From: Desulfocicer sp963675955
GTDB taxonomy: Bacteria; Desulfobacterota; Desulfobacteria; Desulfobacterales; Desulfobacteraceae
Direction: 5' to 3'
DNA: 64,000 nt
NCBI GenBank assembly: GCA_963675955.2
Contig: CAXXVR010000008.1
Span: 186,001 to 250,000, forward strand
Part shown: positions 18,001 to 25,761 of the stretch, piece by piece
Layout of the letters: each line of letters starts with the position of its first letter
Position numbering within the stretch: position 1 is the stretch's first letter
Position numbers and translations under genes: made by a program
Notes under the pieces: model-generated
Seen by the model: the letters and a program-made list of their open reading frames with translations, nothing else
The model's database searches: none
What the model was told of the DNA's origin: nothing

Positions 18001-18473
18001 TGTCCACCGGGGTGGTGTCATCAAAACCCCGCTCGATTGCTGAAATAGCGGGGGCGGATGTGGATGCATATGGATTTTTTCAGCCAGCCGACGACAAGTT
18101 CAGACCCGTGGACAGCATAAAAGAAGGCCTCTTTGCCTGTGGCATGGCGTTGGGTCCCCGCAGCGTGGCGGACAGCATGGCCTCGGCCGAAACAGCGGCC
18201 ATGCGGGCCTTGCGCATATTGAACAAAACAAATTTGAAGGCGGCCACGATAACCGCCGGTGTTAAAACTACCCTGTGCAGTCTTTGTGAACTTTGCATCA
18301 AAGCATGCCCTTATGGGGCAAGGAGCCTTAATTCTGAACGGATGGTGGTGGAGGTGGATCCTGTCATGTGTCAGGGATGCGGTACCTGCGCCGCCATCTG
18401 CCCGGCCAGCGCATCTTTTTTAAATGGATTCAAAGATCGGCAGATGCTGGATATCATTGATGCAGCTTTTTAA
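15090..18473 (+). CDS. Double HdrA-like flavoprotein with inserted response-regulator receiver domain
   Basis: A 1127-residue fusion. Unit 1: FAD loop VVGAGIAGI (10-18), cysteine signature DGCGMCRMLP (54-63), two ferredoxin motifs (C118-C128 and C165-C175), then a complete receiver domain (about 189-305), then the rest of HdrA (320-560). The receiver has D196/D197, phosphoacceptor D240 (LMFLDIKM), T268 and K290, all key residues. Unit 2: HdrA N-domain (about 588-700), FAD loop VIGAGIAGM (719-727), the CSRVCCTSALKHA segment and a C-terminal pair of [4Fe-4S] motifs. Expected role: electron distribution with HdrB/HdrC in the cytoplasm. The receiver suggests phosphorylation-controlled activity or assembly (inference). 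The ATG at 15090 follows AAAGAGG; an in-frame ATG at 15054 lies by the palindrome edge and is less likely. Confidence 0.93.
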   Translation: MNDKQGNALVVGAGIAGIRSALDLAETGHHVTLIDASTYMGGILSRLDYQFPSDGCGMCRMLPLVERDQSAQFCLRRGLFHENIEVMLSTTLESLEGDPGNYTAHLNRKVQIIDPEKCNGCGACAEVCPVEIPDGFNLNRGRQKVAHLPLPHALPNTYTIDMNACTRCGACVPVCPVDAITIPEDPRKDFRILVVDDELIVRDSMKEWFEFEGYAVDMAESGATALEMIPENSYSLMFLDIKMGQMDGTEVLKRAKEICPELKVIMMTAYATVETAVETLTRGALEYIVKPFEPDMVLTKVDTLYQDTKPPVTTPVTLETGTVIFTCGTDFYEPSTGKNTYGHGVYPDVVTAQEFERIISGTGPTGGQLLRPSNGKPPERIAWIQCVGSRTLQDGGAPWCSSICCMHALKEASLVHKKFPQTIETVIYYMDMRCFGKTFEDYKATAIADHQIILKRARPHSVRWDDALGKLRIFLADMFTDKTDEVFDMVVLSVGVRPVKDMSALCAMGDIPLNDWGFPNVSFPGKPGQGVFAGGSFSGPMDIHDTLIHASSASLRALTLLHNNAFPGEDSPEIKSVSYRDVSMEIPATALVLCHCATDDNETTVREMAASFNVLPHVSHCIVAKNLCTREGWEDLVSKILPLKVNRVVVGSCLPHLFLKKIKELSAQMHLHPHYFDVVDIFQTPLATARSRVGMALTGIRHRTPDTTLPVRVEKTALVIGAGIAGMTAALALADNDVHVVVVEKAQKPGGNLLWLHKNITGTDFSLLAKKTIEALNAHPRIELITGASLADTFGHAGHFVSTIESETQEVKIVEHGVTLVATGGNEAVSTAMGHGQHPSIMTLKELEQSLGDNPAAMDGVDCMVMIQCVDCRDENKPYCSRVCCTSALKHALLMKKEHPDMFIYVLYRDMMTPGFTEPFFNQAREAGIVFIQYTLDRKPEVRVEADGVTVRIFEPIIHETIEIAPQRLVLSTGVVSSKPRSIAEIAGADVDAYGFFQPADDKFRPVDSIKEGLFACGMALGPRSVADSMASAETAAMRALRILNKTNLKAATITAGVKTTLCSLCELCIKACPYGARSLNSERMVVEVDPVMCQGCGTCAAICPASASFLNGFKDRQMLDIIDAAF

Positions 18474-18485
18474 CTGGAGGAAAAT

Positions 18486-19013
18486 ATGATCACCACCACC
18501 CATATCAAGAAATTACTCAGCACCTGCATGCAATGTGGTACCTGCACGGCATCCTGCCCCAATGCCTTTGCCATGGACATGCCCCCCCGGAAGCTGTGGC
18601 GACTGGTGCTCATGGATCGCACCGAAGATATATTTAACAGCACTACCTTTTCGTTGTGTTCCACCTGTTATTACTGTACCTTAAGATGCCCTAGAGGATT
18701 GCCCCTGACCCTGGCCATGTCCCTGTTAAAGGAGCAGGCCTTTAAGGCAAAAACGCCGGGATATAAAAACGGCACAGCCTTTTACGGCAGTTTCATGGAA
18801 AGCGTGCGTCGCCATGGCCGGGTCCGGGAAACTGAATTCATGACCCTTTATTTCATGGCCATGAAAAATCCCCTGCTGCCCGTTGAATTTACCGGTATCG
18901 GATTAAAATTAATAAAAAAACAAAAAGTGGCGATTGAACTGCCATCGGGGCCTGATGGTTCCAACCTGGATAGGCTGTTTAAAAAGGTAAAGGAAATCGA
19001 GGAGAGACCATGA
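18486..19013 (+). CDS. hdrC: HdrC-like iron-sulfur subunit
   Basis: A 175-residue soluble protein with two [4Fe-4S] motifs, C14-C17-C20-C24 (CMQCGTCTASCP) and C58-C61-C64-C68 (CSTCYYCTLRCP), each in the CxxCxxCxxxCP form of HdrC. HdrC carries electrons from HdrA to HdrB. It follows the double hdrA by 12 bp with a GGAGG ribosome site, and its stop overlaps the hdrB start (ATGA), which indicates tight co-expression. The substrate of the complex (a heterodisulfide or another thiol protein) cannot be read from the sequence. Confidence 0.93.
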   Translation: MITTTHIKKLLSTCMQCGTCTASCPNAFAMDMPPRKLWRLVLMDRTEDIFNSTTFSLCSTCYYCTLRCPRGLPLTLAMSLLKEQAFKAKTPGYKNGTAFYGSFMESVRRHGRVRETEFMTLYFMAMKNPLLPVEFTGIGLKLIKKQKVAIELPSGPDGSNLDRLFKKVKEIEERP

Positions 19014-19873
19014 CATATATTTATTATCCGGGATGCTCCCTTGAAGGATCTGCCGTGGAGTACGATGGTGCCACCCGGGCGCTGATGGCAGAACTTAAGG
19101 TGAATCTCATTGATATCAAAGACTGGAACTGCTGTGGTGCCACGGCTGCGGAACCCATGAGTCAACTGCTCTCCTTTGTACTGCCGGCCAGAAACATTGC
19201 CCTGGCTGAAAACATAAAGGAGTCCGGCGATATTCTGGTGCCCTGCAGTGCCTGTTACCTGAATCTGCAGAAGGTCATGAAGGAAAGATTGGTGGACGAA
19301 AAGCTCAGCAATCAAATAGATGAGGTCCTGGCCGTGGATGAGCTGACCATCAACGGTACCCGGAAGGTGCGCCATCTTTTAGATGTGCTGGCCCATGATA
19401 TCGGGGCTGGAAAAATTGCAGACCGGGTGCTGAATCCGCTGAAAGGACTTAAAATTGCACCCTACTACGGATGCCAGTGCCTGAGACCCTATGGCGGATT
19501 TGATGATCCCGAAGACCCTGTCACCATGACCCCGCTTATTGAGGCCTGCGGTGCCACGGTGTTTTCCTGGAACTCGGCGGCAAGTTGCTGTGGTGCTTCG
19601 GGGATGAACACCAAACGGGAGGTGGCAGGTGAACTGGTGAAAAATATCCTGCTGGATGCCCGGGGGGCCGATGCCATTGTCACCGTGTGTCCCATGTGCC
19701 AGATGAACCTGGAAGGATTTCAGAAATCCGTTGCCAGGGGAACCCATGAAGATCTTTCCATCACGGTATTGTACCTGCCCCAGCTCATTGGACTTGCCAT
19801 GGGACTGTCCACGGAAGAGATGATGATTGATAAAAATCTGGCTGTGGCGGCTTCCTTTATGGCGGCATTGTAG
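19010..19873 (+). CDS. hdrB: HdrB-like subunit with two CCG domains
   Basis: A 287-residue protein with two cysteine-rich CCG domains. Domain 1 uses C9, C41-C42 and C79/C82 (DWNCCGATAAEP, CSACYLNL). Domain 2 uses C154/C156, C192-C193 and C226/C229 (YYGCQCLRP, ASCCGASGM, CPMCQMNL). In HdrB of methanogens both domains bind noncubane [4Fe-4S] clusters that reduce the CoM-CoB heterodisulfide. Both sets are intact here, so a disulfide-reducing catalytic site is likely, although sulfate reducers lack that substrate. It overlaps hdrC by 4 bp and is the last gene of the operon. Confidence 0.93.
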   Translation: MTYIYYPGCSLEGSAVEYDGATRALMAELKVNLIDIKDWNCCGATAAEPMSQLLSFVLPARNIALAENIKESGDILVPCSACYLNLQKVMKERLVDEKLSNQIDEVLAVDELTINGTRKVRHLLDVLAHDIGAGKIADRVLNPLKGLKIAPYYGCQCLRPYGGFDDPEDPVTMTPLIEACGATVFSWNSAASCCGASGMNTKREVAGELVKNILLDARGADAIVTVCPMCQMNLEGFQKSVARGTHEDLSITVLYLPQLIGLAMGLSTEEMMIDKNLAVAASFMAAL

Positions 19874-19899
19874 CTGCAAATTTTCTTAAAGACTTTACA

Positions 19900-19935
19900 G
19901 GCTCGATGAAAAACACTATGTGAAAGTCATGAGCC
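19900..19935 (+). other. Hairpin downstream of hdrB
   Basis: GGCTCGATGA (19900-19909) pairs with TCATGAGCC (19927-19935), with one bulged base. There is no T-run after the stem, so it is not a classical terminator. It may stabilise the 3' end of the Hdr transcript. Confidence 0.4.
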
Positions 19936-20107
19936 GGAGAAAGAAAAACAGGCATTGAAATTAATACTTCGAACGTTTTTTGTAAGTACTTGTTTTTATT
20001 AAGTCCGCTATGCTGACTGTAAAAAAATAGAATTTAATAAATTCAATAGATTATAGTTTTAAATAATCAGAGATCTGAAAAATTTCCAAACCATTGTGAA
20101 ATCAAAG

Positions 20108-21193
20108 ATGGAAACAAAAAAAATTGATACCATCATAATCGGGGGAGGGCTGAGCGGGATTTATGCAGCCTTTCTACTGGCAGCAAAGAAAAAACCTTTT
20201 ATTCTGCTTGAAGCCCGATCCCGTGTGGGGGGCAGAATTTTATGCCCGGACCATCAAGGCTTTTTTGTGGATCTGGGCCCCTCCTGGTATTGGCCCATGA
20301 TCAACCCCAGGCTAAAAGTGCTGATACAGGCACTGGGTCTTAAAGGATATCCCCAGTTTGAAAGGGGGTTTGCCCGATTCCAGGCAAAGGATGGCCATGT
20401 TGAAACCATTGAAGGGTATCCCATGAATCCCCCGGGATGGCGGCTTGATGGTGGCATGTTCTCCCTTGTCAAGGGGCTTTACAACCGAATTCCCAAAGAT
20501 GCCATCAGACTCAATCATCCGGTATGCGAAATCCGGCGACTGGACAAGGGTGTACTTGTAACTGTGGGACATCATGATCAGGAACCCATTTGTCGACTGC
20601 AGGCATCCAGCATCATTCTTGCCATGCCGCCCCGGCTGGCGGCGGGTTCTATTTTGTTTACACCTGATCTGTCTTATGGTCTTACCCAGGCGATGTTAAA
20701 GGCAAGCACCTGGATGGCAGGCCATGCAAAGTTCTTTGCCCTTTATGACGTTGCAGGTTGGCGCAAGATGGGGCTTTCCGGCCAGGGATTCAGCCAGTGT
20801 GGTCCCCTGGGGGAAATTCATGACGGGTCCGGCGAGTTAAACAGCCCCTATGGTCTGACCGGATTTATGGGTATCCCTGCATTGCGGCGTAAAAACAGTG
20901 ACATCATGACCCGGGCCATACTCACACAACTTGCACTTTTATACGGTCAGGAGGCCGGGCACCCGGTTCGGATTTATTATCAGGATTGGGCAAGAGAAGC
21001 GTTTACCGCCACGGATTATGACCAACGCTCTGCCCACAATCATCCCGAGTTTCAACCGCCCTCCGGAAAAACAAGTATCTGGGATGACAGCTTCCATTTT
21101 GCAGGCACAGAAACCGCAGACCATATGGGCGGTTACCTTGAAGGCGCATTGTCCAGTGCTGAACGGGCTGTTCTTAATCTAAGGGAAGGGTAA
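20108..21193 (+). CDS. FAD-dependent amine-oxidase-like protein
   Basis: A 361-residue flavoprotein of the amine oxidase/protoporphyrinogen oxidase superfamily. The N-terminal dinucleotide fold is TIIIGGGLSGIYAA with an acidic strand end (ILLEARSRVGGRI). The C-terminal FAD contact is FAGTETADHMGGYLEGA. It is shorter than typical monoamine oxidases (about 450), so the substrate domain is reduced; the substrate is unknown. There is no signal peptide. A GTG four codons upstream (20096) is also possible; neither has a clear ribosome site. Its last 20 bp overlap the convergent kinase gene tail to tail. Confidence 0.85.
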   Translation: METKKIDTIIIGGGLSGIYAAFLLAAKKKPFILLEARSRVGGRILCPDHQGFFVDLGPSWYWPMINPRLKVLIQALGLKGYPQFERGFARFQAKDGHVETIEGYPMNPPGWRLDGGMFSLVKGLYNRIPKDAIRLNHPVCEIRRLDKGVLVTVGHHDQEPICRLQASSIILAMPPRLAAGSILFTPDLSYGLTQAMLKASTWMAGHAKFFALYDVAGWRKMGLSGQGFSQCGPLGEIHDGSGELNSPYGLTGFMGIPALRRKNSDIMTRAILTQLALLYGQEAGHPVRIYYQDWAREAFTATDYDQRSAHNHPEFQPPSGKTSIWDDSFHFAGTETADHMGGYLEGALSSAERAVLNLREG

Positions 21194-22748
21194 CCGTAAA
21201 AGACGTGCCGGTATTTTTTTCAGAAGTCACACTAATACGCCCCCCATGCTGGCCAACTATGTGCTTGGAAATATAAAGCCCAAGGCCAGTACCGCTTTTT
21301 CCCTTACTGGATTGAAACAGATTAAAGACCTTTTTCATATCCTTTTCTTCCATACCGATGCCGTTGTCGGTGATGGTAAATATGATGTTTCCCGAGATGG
21401 AGGAAACAGTCAGATCTACACAATGATTTGATTTTGTATTGTCAGCAGCACAGGCGTCAATTGCATTGTCAAGGATATTGATCAGGGCGGAATGAAGGGC
21501 TCCGATATCAGCCATGAAGGTCAGGTCCGGGTCTGGAATACTGGATTGCAGTTCAATGGAAAGGGATGCGGCCCGGGAAGCCAGTGTGTTTAAGAGATCG
21601 GTGGTAAACTCTCCAACTGGCACCGGCTCTTTTTGAACCTCCCGATCCTTGGCATAAAACAGAATATCCAGAATCATTTTTTTTATTTTAGCCGTCATCT
21701 GCTGTACCATTTCAAGCCCTTCCCGGGCCTGGGCCTGGTTTTCTTTTTTCAGAGCTGAATTTAACATGTACACTCCACCGTCAAGACCGGTGAGAAGCCC
21801 CTTGATGCCATGGGATACTGAACCCACCATAAGTCCCAGAGACGTCAGATGATCTTTAATGTCCATAACTTTTTTTATATCCGTTGCCATGATAATGGCC
21901 TCTGATACGGTGCCGTCATCATCCACCGCAATGGGGGCGGCCCAGACCAGACAGGGCAGTTGCTCACCGCTTGCAAGGGTGTAGCTGACTTCAGACTGGT
22001 GGGATTTTTCCTGTTTAAACGTATGAAGGGCAGGGCATTGGGGGCAGGGCAGGGCGTTGTTTCGACAAATCCGGTGACAATAAGGAGCCGTTGAATCCTC
22101 TGAACCCTCTGGATCATCCTCCCTTTCAGGAAAATCATCATCACATCCAAAGGTCTTTTTAAACAGTGCATTGCTGCTTTTGATATGAAAAGACCGGTCC
22201 ACCACAAACACAATCAAGGGAAGACTTTCCATGGATTCCAGGATATCCGCCGGACCATTTCCCCGGGGGGAATGTCCGGCAAGGGCTTTTGATTTTTCAA
22301 GGATCATGGATTCCAGGCTTTCGGTGTAAGCCTTCATGCCCTGGCGGACCTGTCGTTTTTTTCGGGCACGGTCAATGGCCTTGCCAAGGGTGTTTACATC
22401 CACGGGTTTGGTAATAAATTCAACGGCTTCATTTCGAAAACTTTCAATGGCCAGATCCATATCCCCGTGGCCGGTGATCATGATGATTTCAGTATCCGGA
22501 GACACCTGCTTAATTTTTTTCAACAGTTCAATACCGTCCATGCCGGGCATTTTGATATCCGTGAGCACCAGGGAAAAATTCTGGGTTTTAAATTTTTTCA
22601 GGGCCTCTCTTCCATTTTCTGCCGTTACGACATCATGTCCCATGTCCTCCAGGGCAATGGTGAGGACGTCCCGGATATCCTCTTCATCATCCACCAGCAA
22701 AATCCGTTCGGATCGAGCACTGTTGTTTTTATTGGAGTTAAGATTCAT
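21174..22748 (-). CDS. Receiver-PAS-histidine kinase hybrid, cytoplasmic
   Basis: A 524-residue soluble protein. The receiver (about 14-130) has D20/D21, D64 (VLTDIKMPG), T92 and K114. A PAS-like middle domain (about 170-295) holds the cysteine set C224, C228, C235 and C238. The kinase part has H313 in the unusual box GSVSHGIKGLLTG, then an HATPase with NILDNAIDA, TDNGIGM and GTGLGLYIS. The stop lies inside the end of the convergent amine-oxidase-like gene. The 18-bp gap to the membrane kinase upstream suggests they are one transcript. The modified H box and cysteine cluster point to a redox-related signalling role (inference). Confidence 0.9.
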   Translation of the reverse strand: MNLNSNKNNSARSERILLVDDEEDIRDVLTIALEDMGHDVVTAENGREALKKFKTQNFSLVLTDIKMPGMDGIELLKKIKQVSPDTEIIMITGHGDMDLAIESFRNEAVEFITKPVDVNTLGKAIDRARKKRQVRQGMKAYTESLESMILEKSKALAGHSPRGNGPADILESMESLPLIVFVVDRSFHIKSSNALFKKTFGCDDDFPEREDDPEGSEDSTAPYCHRICRNNALPCPQCPALHTFKQEKSHQSEVSYTLASGEQLPCLVWAAPIAVDDDGTVSEAIIMATDIKKVMDIKDHLTSLGLMVGSVSHGIKGLLTGLDGGVYMLNSALKKENQAQAREGLEMVQQMTAKIKKMILDILFYAKDREVQKEPVPVGEFTTDLLNTLASRAASLSIELQSSIPDPDLTFMADIGALHSALINILDNAIDACAADNTKSNHCVDLTVSSISGNIIFTITDNGIGMEEKDMKKVFNLFQSSKGKSGTGLGLYISKHIVGQHGGRISVTSEKNTGTSFTVTLPLD

Positions 22749-22766
22749 AACATTCCTTTTTCAAAC

Positions 22767-25061
22767 CTATGCCACACCGGGCAGGGTGATCTGAAAGATC
22801 GTGCCTTCCGGAGACGTTTCTTTGATTTTGATTTTTCCCTTACTCTCCTTGATAATACCATAACTGATGGAAAGCCCCAGCCCGGTTCCCCGGCCCACCT
22901 CCTTTGTGGTGAAAAAAGGTTGGAATATTTTTTCTGCTACCTGCTCGGGAATGCCGGTTCCAGTATCTTTTATTTCAATGATAAGTCCATTGTTCTCGGA
23001 TGCAAGGCTTTGAATATGAATGCTTTTGGGTAGAGGATTTCCCTGGTAGTCTGTTTTTGTCTTTTCTTCAATGGCATCTCTTGCATTAATCAAAAGATTA
23101 ATAAAGACCTGTTCCAGTCGCCCGGGGTCCGCCATGACCCGGGGCAAATCCTCTCCAAGATTCCATGCCACGTCAATTCCCCGGACCTTTAACTGTTGGC
23201 TGAAAATTTCATAGGCTTTGCTTAATATGGAATTGACATCCACGGGTTCAAGATTTGCATCGGATTTCCGGGAAAAATCGCGCATATGGGTGATTATTTT
23301 AGATGCCCGATCCACATTGGAATCAATTTTTAACAGCAGGCGATGGAGGATATCCGGCTTAATGGACTCATTTTTCTCAATCTTGGAGCGACAGAAACTT
23401 GAAGATGTTTTAATCACTGAAAGGGGCTGGTTCAGTTCATGTGCCACCCCGGTGGCCATTTCTCCCAGGGTGGCAAGCTTGGCTGCCTGGTTGAACTGGG
23501 CTTCAGTTTCCAGGCGCTGGGTAATGTCTGAGGTGGTTACCAAAAGTACTTTCTGACCTGGATACTCTGACAGAGAAATCCAGATATCAACGGGAATAAT
23601 GGTGCCATCACTTTTTTTGTGCCATACCTTGTTCATGATACGGGTGGTTCGAATGGTTTCTTCAAGGGTTCGGGGATCGCCAAGGAGAGACTGGGGATCA
23701 GTATCCGCAAAAAGCATGGTAAAGGGTTTATCCAGCAACATTTCCTCGGCATGGCCATAGACATGTTTGACGCTTTCGTTGCAATTTAAAATATACAAAG
23801 TATCATAATCGAGGACAAAAACAGGATTGGGAATATTATTAAAAATGGCATGATATTTTTTTTCAGAGGCTTCAGCACGCTGTTCCAGTCGTTTCCTCTG
23901 GGTGATGTCCAGGTTTATTTCCATGGCTGCCACGATATTACCCTGGGTATCGCGCACCGGTGATGTTCTGACTATCCAGTGCTCCATGGTACCATCCCGA
24001 CCCCGGCCCAGCTCTTCAGAATAGTGGGATTTGCCATCCTTAAAGGTCTTTTCCACGGGGCAGTTTTCACATTTTGCACTTCTTCCCTTGTAGGCCTGGT
24101 AGCAGTAATCCCCCGGACTGGGATTATATTTATTATAAAATTCCCGGTTAAAGTTGATCAGTTTGAAGTCACGGTCCTGTACGGTGATAAGGCAAGGCAC
24201 ATTTTCAAACAGAGTCTGATATTCATTTTTCTGTTTGGTCAATTCCATCTGATTGTCAAAAATATGTTGTCGCATAGTATCAAAGGCCGCTGACAGTTGA
24301 CCGATTTCACTGAGGGGGTCTGTTTTAATCAGATGACGTCCACCCTTATCTGTGATGTGCCGGGTTTCTTCTGTTAAAAGGCGCAGAGGATGAATGACAA
24401 ATTTATAAACGAACAGAAAAATGCACAGAGAAGGCATGATGATGATGGCCACGGCCAGAAGAAAAATGCTTTTTTCATACTTGATGATCTCCGCATCGGT
24501 TTCCTTCAGGGAGATAACCACATCCAGGGCTCCCAGTACCTTGTCTTCACTGTTATGGAAATGGCATCTTTCCGAGCAGCTGGGTTCGTTGTAAATGGGG
24601 GTGATAATACCAAGCAGACGTTCACCTGAGGCATTCGTTGACAACCTGCGACGCTGGGCGAGGGAAAGACGGACCAGGGGAGGAGTAGTCTGGTGACATA
24701 CCCGGCAGGTCCAGGAGGTGATAGGTTCGGTGCAGTCCACCTCCGAGGCAATATTTGAAAATTTAATTTCACCCTGTTTATTGGTGATGCGAACGTTTTC
24801 AATGCCCTTCTGTGTGGCGGTATTTTTGATGATCTGGTTGATGTCATCCCGGGAGTTGAGCATCATGGAATAGTGGGTACCAAGACGGATGGTTTTGCTG
24901 ATGCGATCGGCAATGTCAGTGCTGTCATCCAGGGATTTATTTCTCTGGTATCGGATGCTGAAAAAGGCCCAGGTGGCAATGGCCATAAGACAAACACATC
25001 CCATGATCAATATGAGCTTGAACACAAGGCTGTGCTGTATTTGGCTGATTATTTTTTTCAT
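22767..25061 (-). CDS. Membrane histidine kinase with periplasmic CxxCH (heme c-type) sensor and PAS domains
   Basis: A 764-residue kinase. TM1 is about 12-34 and TM2 about 198-220; between them lies a periplasmic domain with CRVCH (C119, C122, H123) and CSERCH (C162, C166, H167), the first a canonical covalent heme c attachment motif. Then follow HAMP (about 220-272), PAS1 (282-392) with C320, C331 and C334, PAS2 (about 403-520), HisKA H541 (GVAHELNQPLSV) and HATPase (NLLINARDAIE, IKDTGTGI, GTGLGLSIS). It probably senses periplasmic redox state or a small ligand through heme, near the Tmc cytochrome genes. Heme attachment is inferred from the motif. Confidence 0.92.
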   Translation of the reverse strand: MKKIISQIQHSLVFKLILIMGCVCLMAIATWAFFSIRYQRNKSLDDSTDIADRISKTIRLGTHYSMMLNSRDDINQIIKNTATQKGIENVRITNKQGEIKFSNIASEVDCTEPITSWTCRVCHQTTPPLVRLSLAQRRRLSTNASGERLLGIITPIYNEPSCSERCHFHNSEDKVLGALDVVISLKETDAEIIKYEKSIFLLAVAIIIMPSLCIFLFVYKFVIHPLRLLTEETRHITDKGGRHLIKTDPLSEIGQLSAAFDTMRQHIFDNQMELTKQKNEYQTLFENVPCLITVQDRDFKLINFNREFYNKYNPSPGDYCYQAYKGRSAKCENCPVEKTFKDGKSHYSEELGRGRDGTMEHWIVRTSPVRDTQGNIVAAMEINLDITQRKRLEQRAEASEKKYHAIFNNIPNPVFVLDYDTLYILNCNESVKHVYGHAEEMLLDKPFTMLFADTDPQSLLGDPRTLEETIRTTRIMNKVWHKKSDGTIIPVDIWISLSEYPGQKVLLVTTSDITQRLETEAQFNQAAKLATLGEMATGVAHELNQPLSVIKTSSSFCRSKIEKNESIKPDILHRLLLKIDSNVDRASKIITHMRDFSRKSDANLEPVDVNSILSKAYEIFSQQLKVRGIDVAWNLGEDLPRVMADPGRLEQVFINLLINARDAIEEKTKTDYQGNPLPKSIHIQSLASENNGLIIEIKDTGTGIPEQVAEKIFQPFFTTKEVGRGTGLGLSISYGIIKESKGKIKIKETSPEGTIFQITLPGVA

Positions 25062-25123
25062 CGGATCATCAAACTTGATTCCTTAAAAAAAGTTTTTGGG
25101 TTTCCCGGGATTGTTTGACTTTT

Positions 25124-25262
25124 TGGGTTTGGTCACAGCATGGGTCACTCGTCACATTTGGAGGATCAACGGGGTCAGGTTTGCGTTATTGGCATTAACG
25201 CCAATAACTCAAGCCTGACTCCACCCCACATGGTATAACCAAATGGGCCACTTTTAGGTGGG
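25124..25262. repeat. Dispersed intergenic inverted repeat, copy C, with near-perfect inner hairpin
   Basis: Starts TTTGGTCACAGCATGGGTCA, as in copies A, B and E. Its centre is a 20-bp stem: 25174-25193 (GTCAGG...TTATTGGC) with 25200-25219 (GCCAATAAC...CCTGAC), having 18 Watson-Crick pairs, one G-T pair and one mismatch around the 6-base loop ATTAAC. It lies between the receiver gene and the membrane kinase gene. It resembles REP-type palindromes, but no transposase is in the window. Confidence 0.75.
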
Positions 25263-25286
25263 TCGGAAAGCGACAGAACCTTCATT

Positions 25287-25643
25287 TTATCCAATGGTAT
25301 TTTTAACAATTCCCACCAGTTTTTCCGGATCAAAGGGCTTGGAAAGCCAGGTGATGGCCTTATCAATGGATAGATGCCGACTGGCAAGTCCACTGATAAC
25401 AATCACGGGAATATCCTTGAATTTTTCCTGCTTGGAGAGCCTGCGAAAAAACTTTGGTCCCCATTCGCCATTGGGCATTTCAAGATCCAGGGTGATGAGA
25501 TCCGGATTTTCCCGCTGCATCACCTCAAAGGCCTCGCCACCCTCTTTGGCGGAGCAGGTTTCATAGCCATTGTCATTAAAGATGTTTATCAGATATTTAA
25601 CAATGGTAGGATCATCATCCACCACCAGTATTTTCTTAGTCAT
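25287..25643 (-). CDS. Stand-alone response-regulator receiver
   Basis: A 118-residue CheY-like protein with all key residues: D10/D11, phosphoacceptor D53 (LITLDLEMP), S84 and K102 (SKPFDP). There is no output domain, so it works through protein contact, for example in a phosphorelay. It lies between tmcA and the heme-motif kinase on the same strand and may be their partner. The ATG has a GGGAGG ribosome site. The flanks carry an inverted repeat upstream and repeat copy C downstream. Confidence 0.9.
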   Translation of the reverse strand: MTKKILVVDDDPTIVKYLINIFNDNGYETCSAKEGGEAFEVMQRENPDLITLDLEMPNGEWGPKFFRRLSKQEKFKDIPVIVISGLASRHLSIDKAITWLSKPFDPEKLVGIVKNTIG

Positions 25644-25676
25644 TTCAGCCTCCCTTACATTCGGTATTCAGCACAT

Positions 25677-25745
25677 TTCAATGATCCGGATTGGCTTGTG
25701 CCGTTGCATGTTAACATGGTCAGGCAGAATAACCGGATCATTGAA
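25677..25745. repeat. Inverted repeat between tmcA and the receiver gene
   Basis: TTCAATGATCCGG at 25677-25689 is a perfect 13-bp inverted match to CCGGATCATTGAA at 25733-25745. The 43-base loop contains a second perfect palindrome, CATGTTAACATG (25707-25718). It may form a long hairpin that separates tmc expression from the downstream regulators, or be an operator. Confidence 0.7.
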
Positions 25746-25761
25746 TATGTGCAGATTAATT

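Noticed and set aside
19990..20014. Promoter-like TTGTTT / TATGCT before the amine-oxidase gene
   Set aside because: The spacer is only 13 bp, too short for a sigma-70 promoter.
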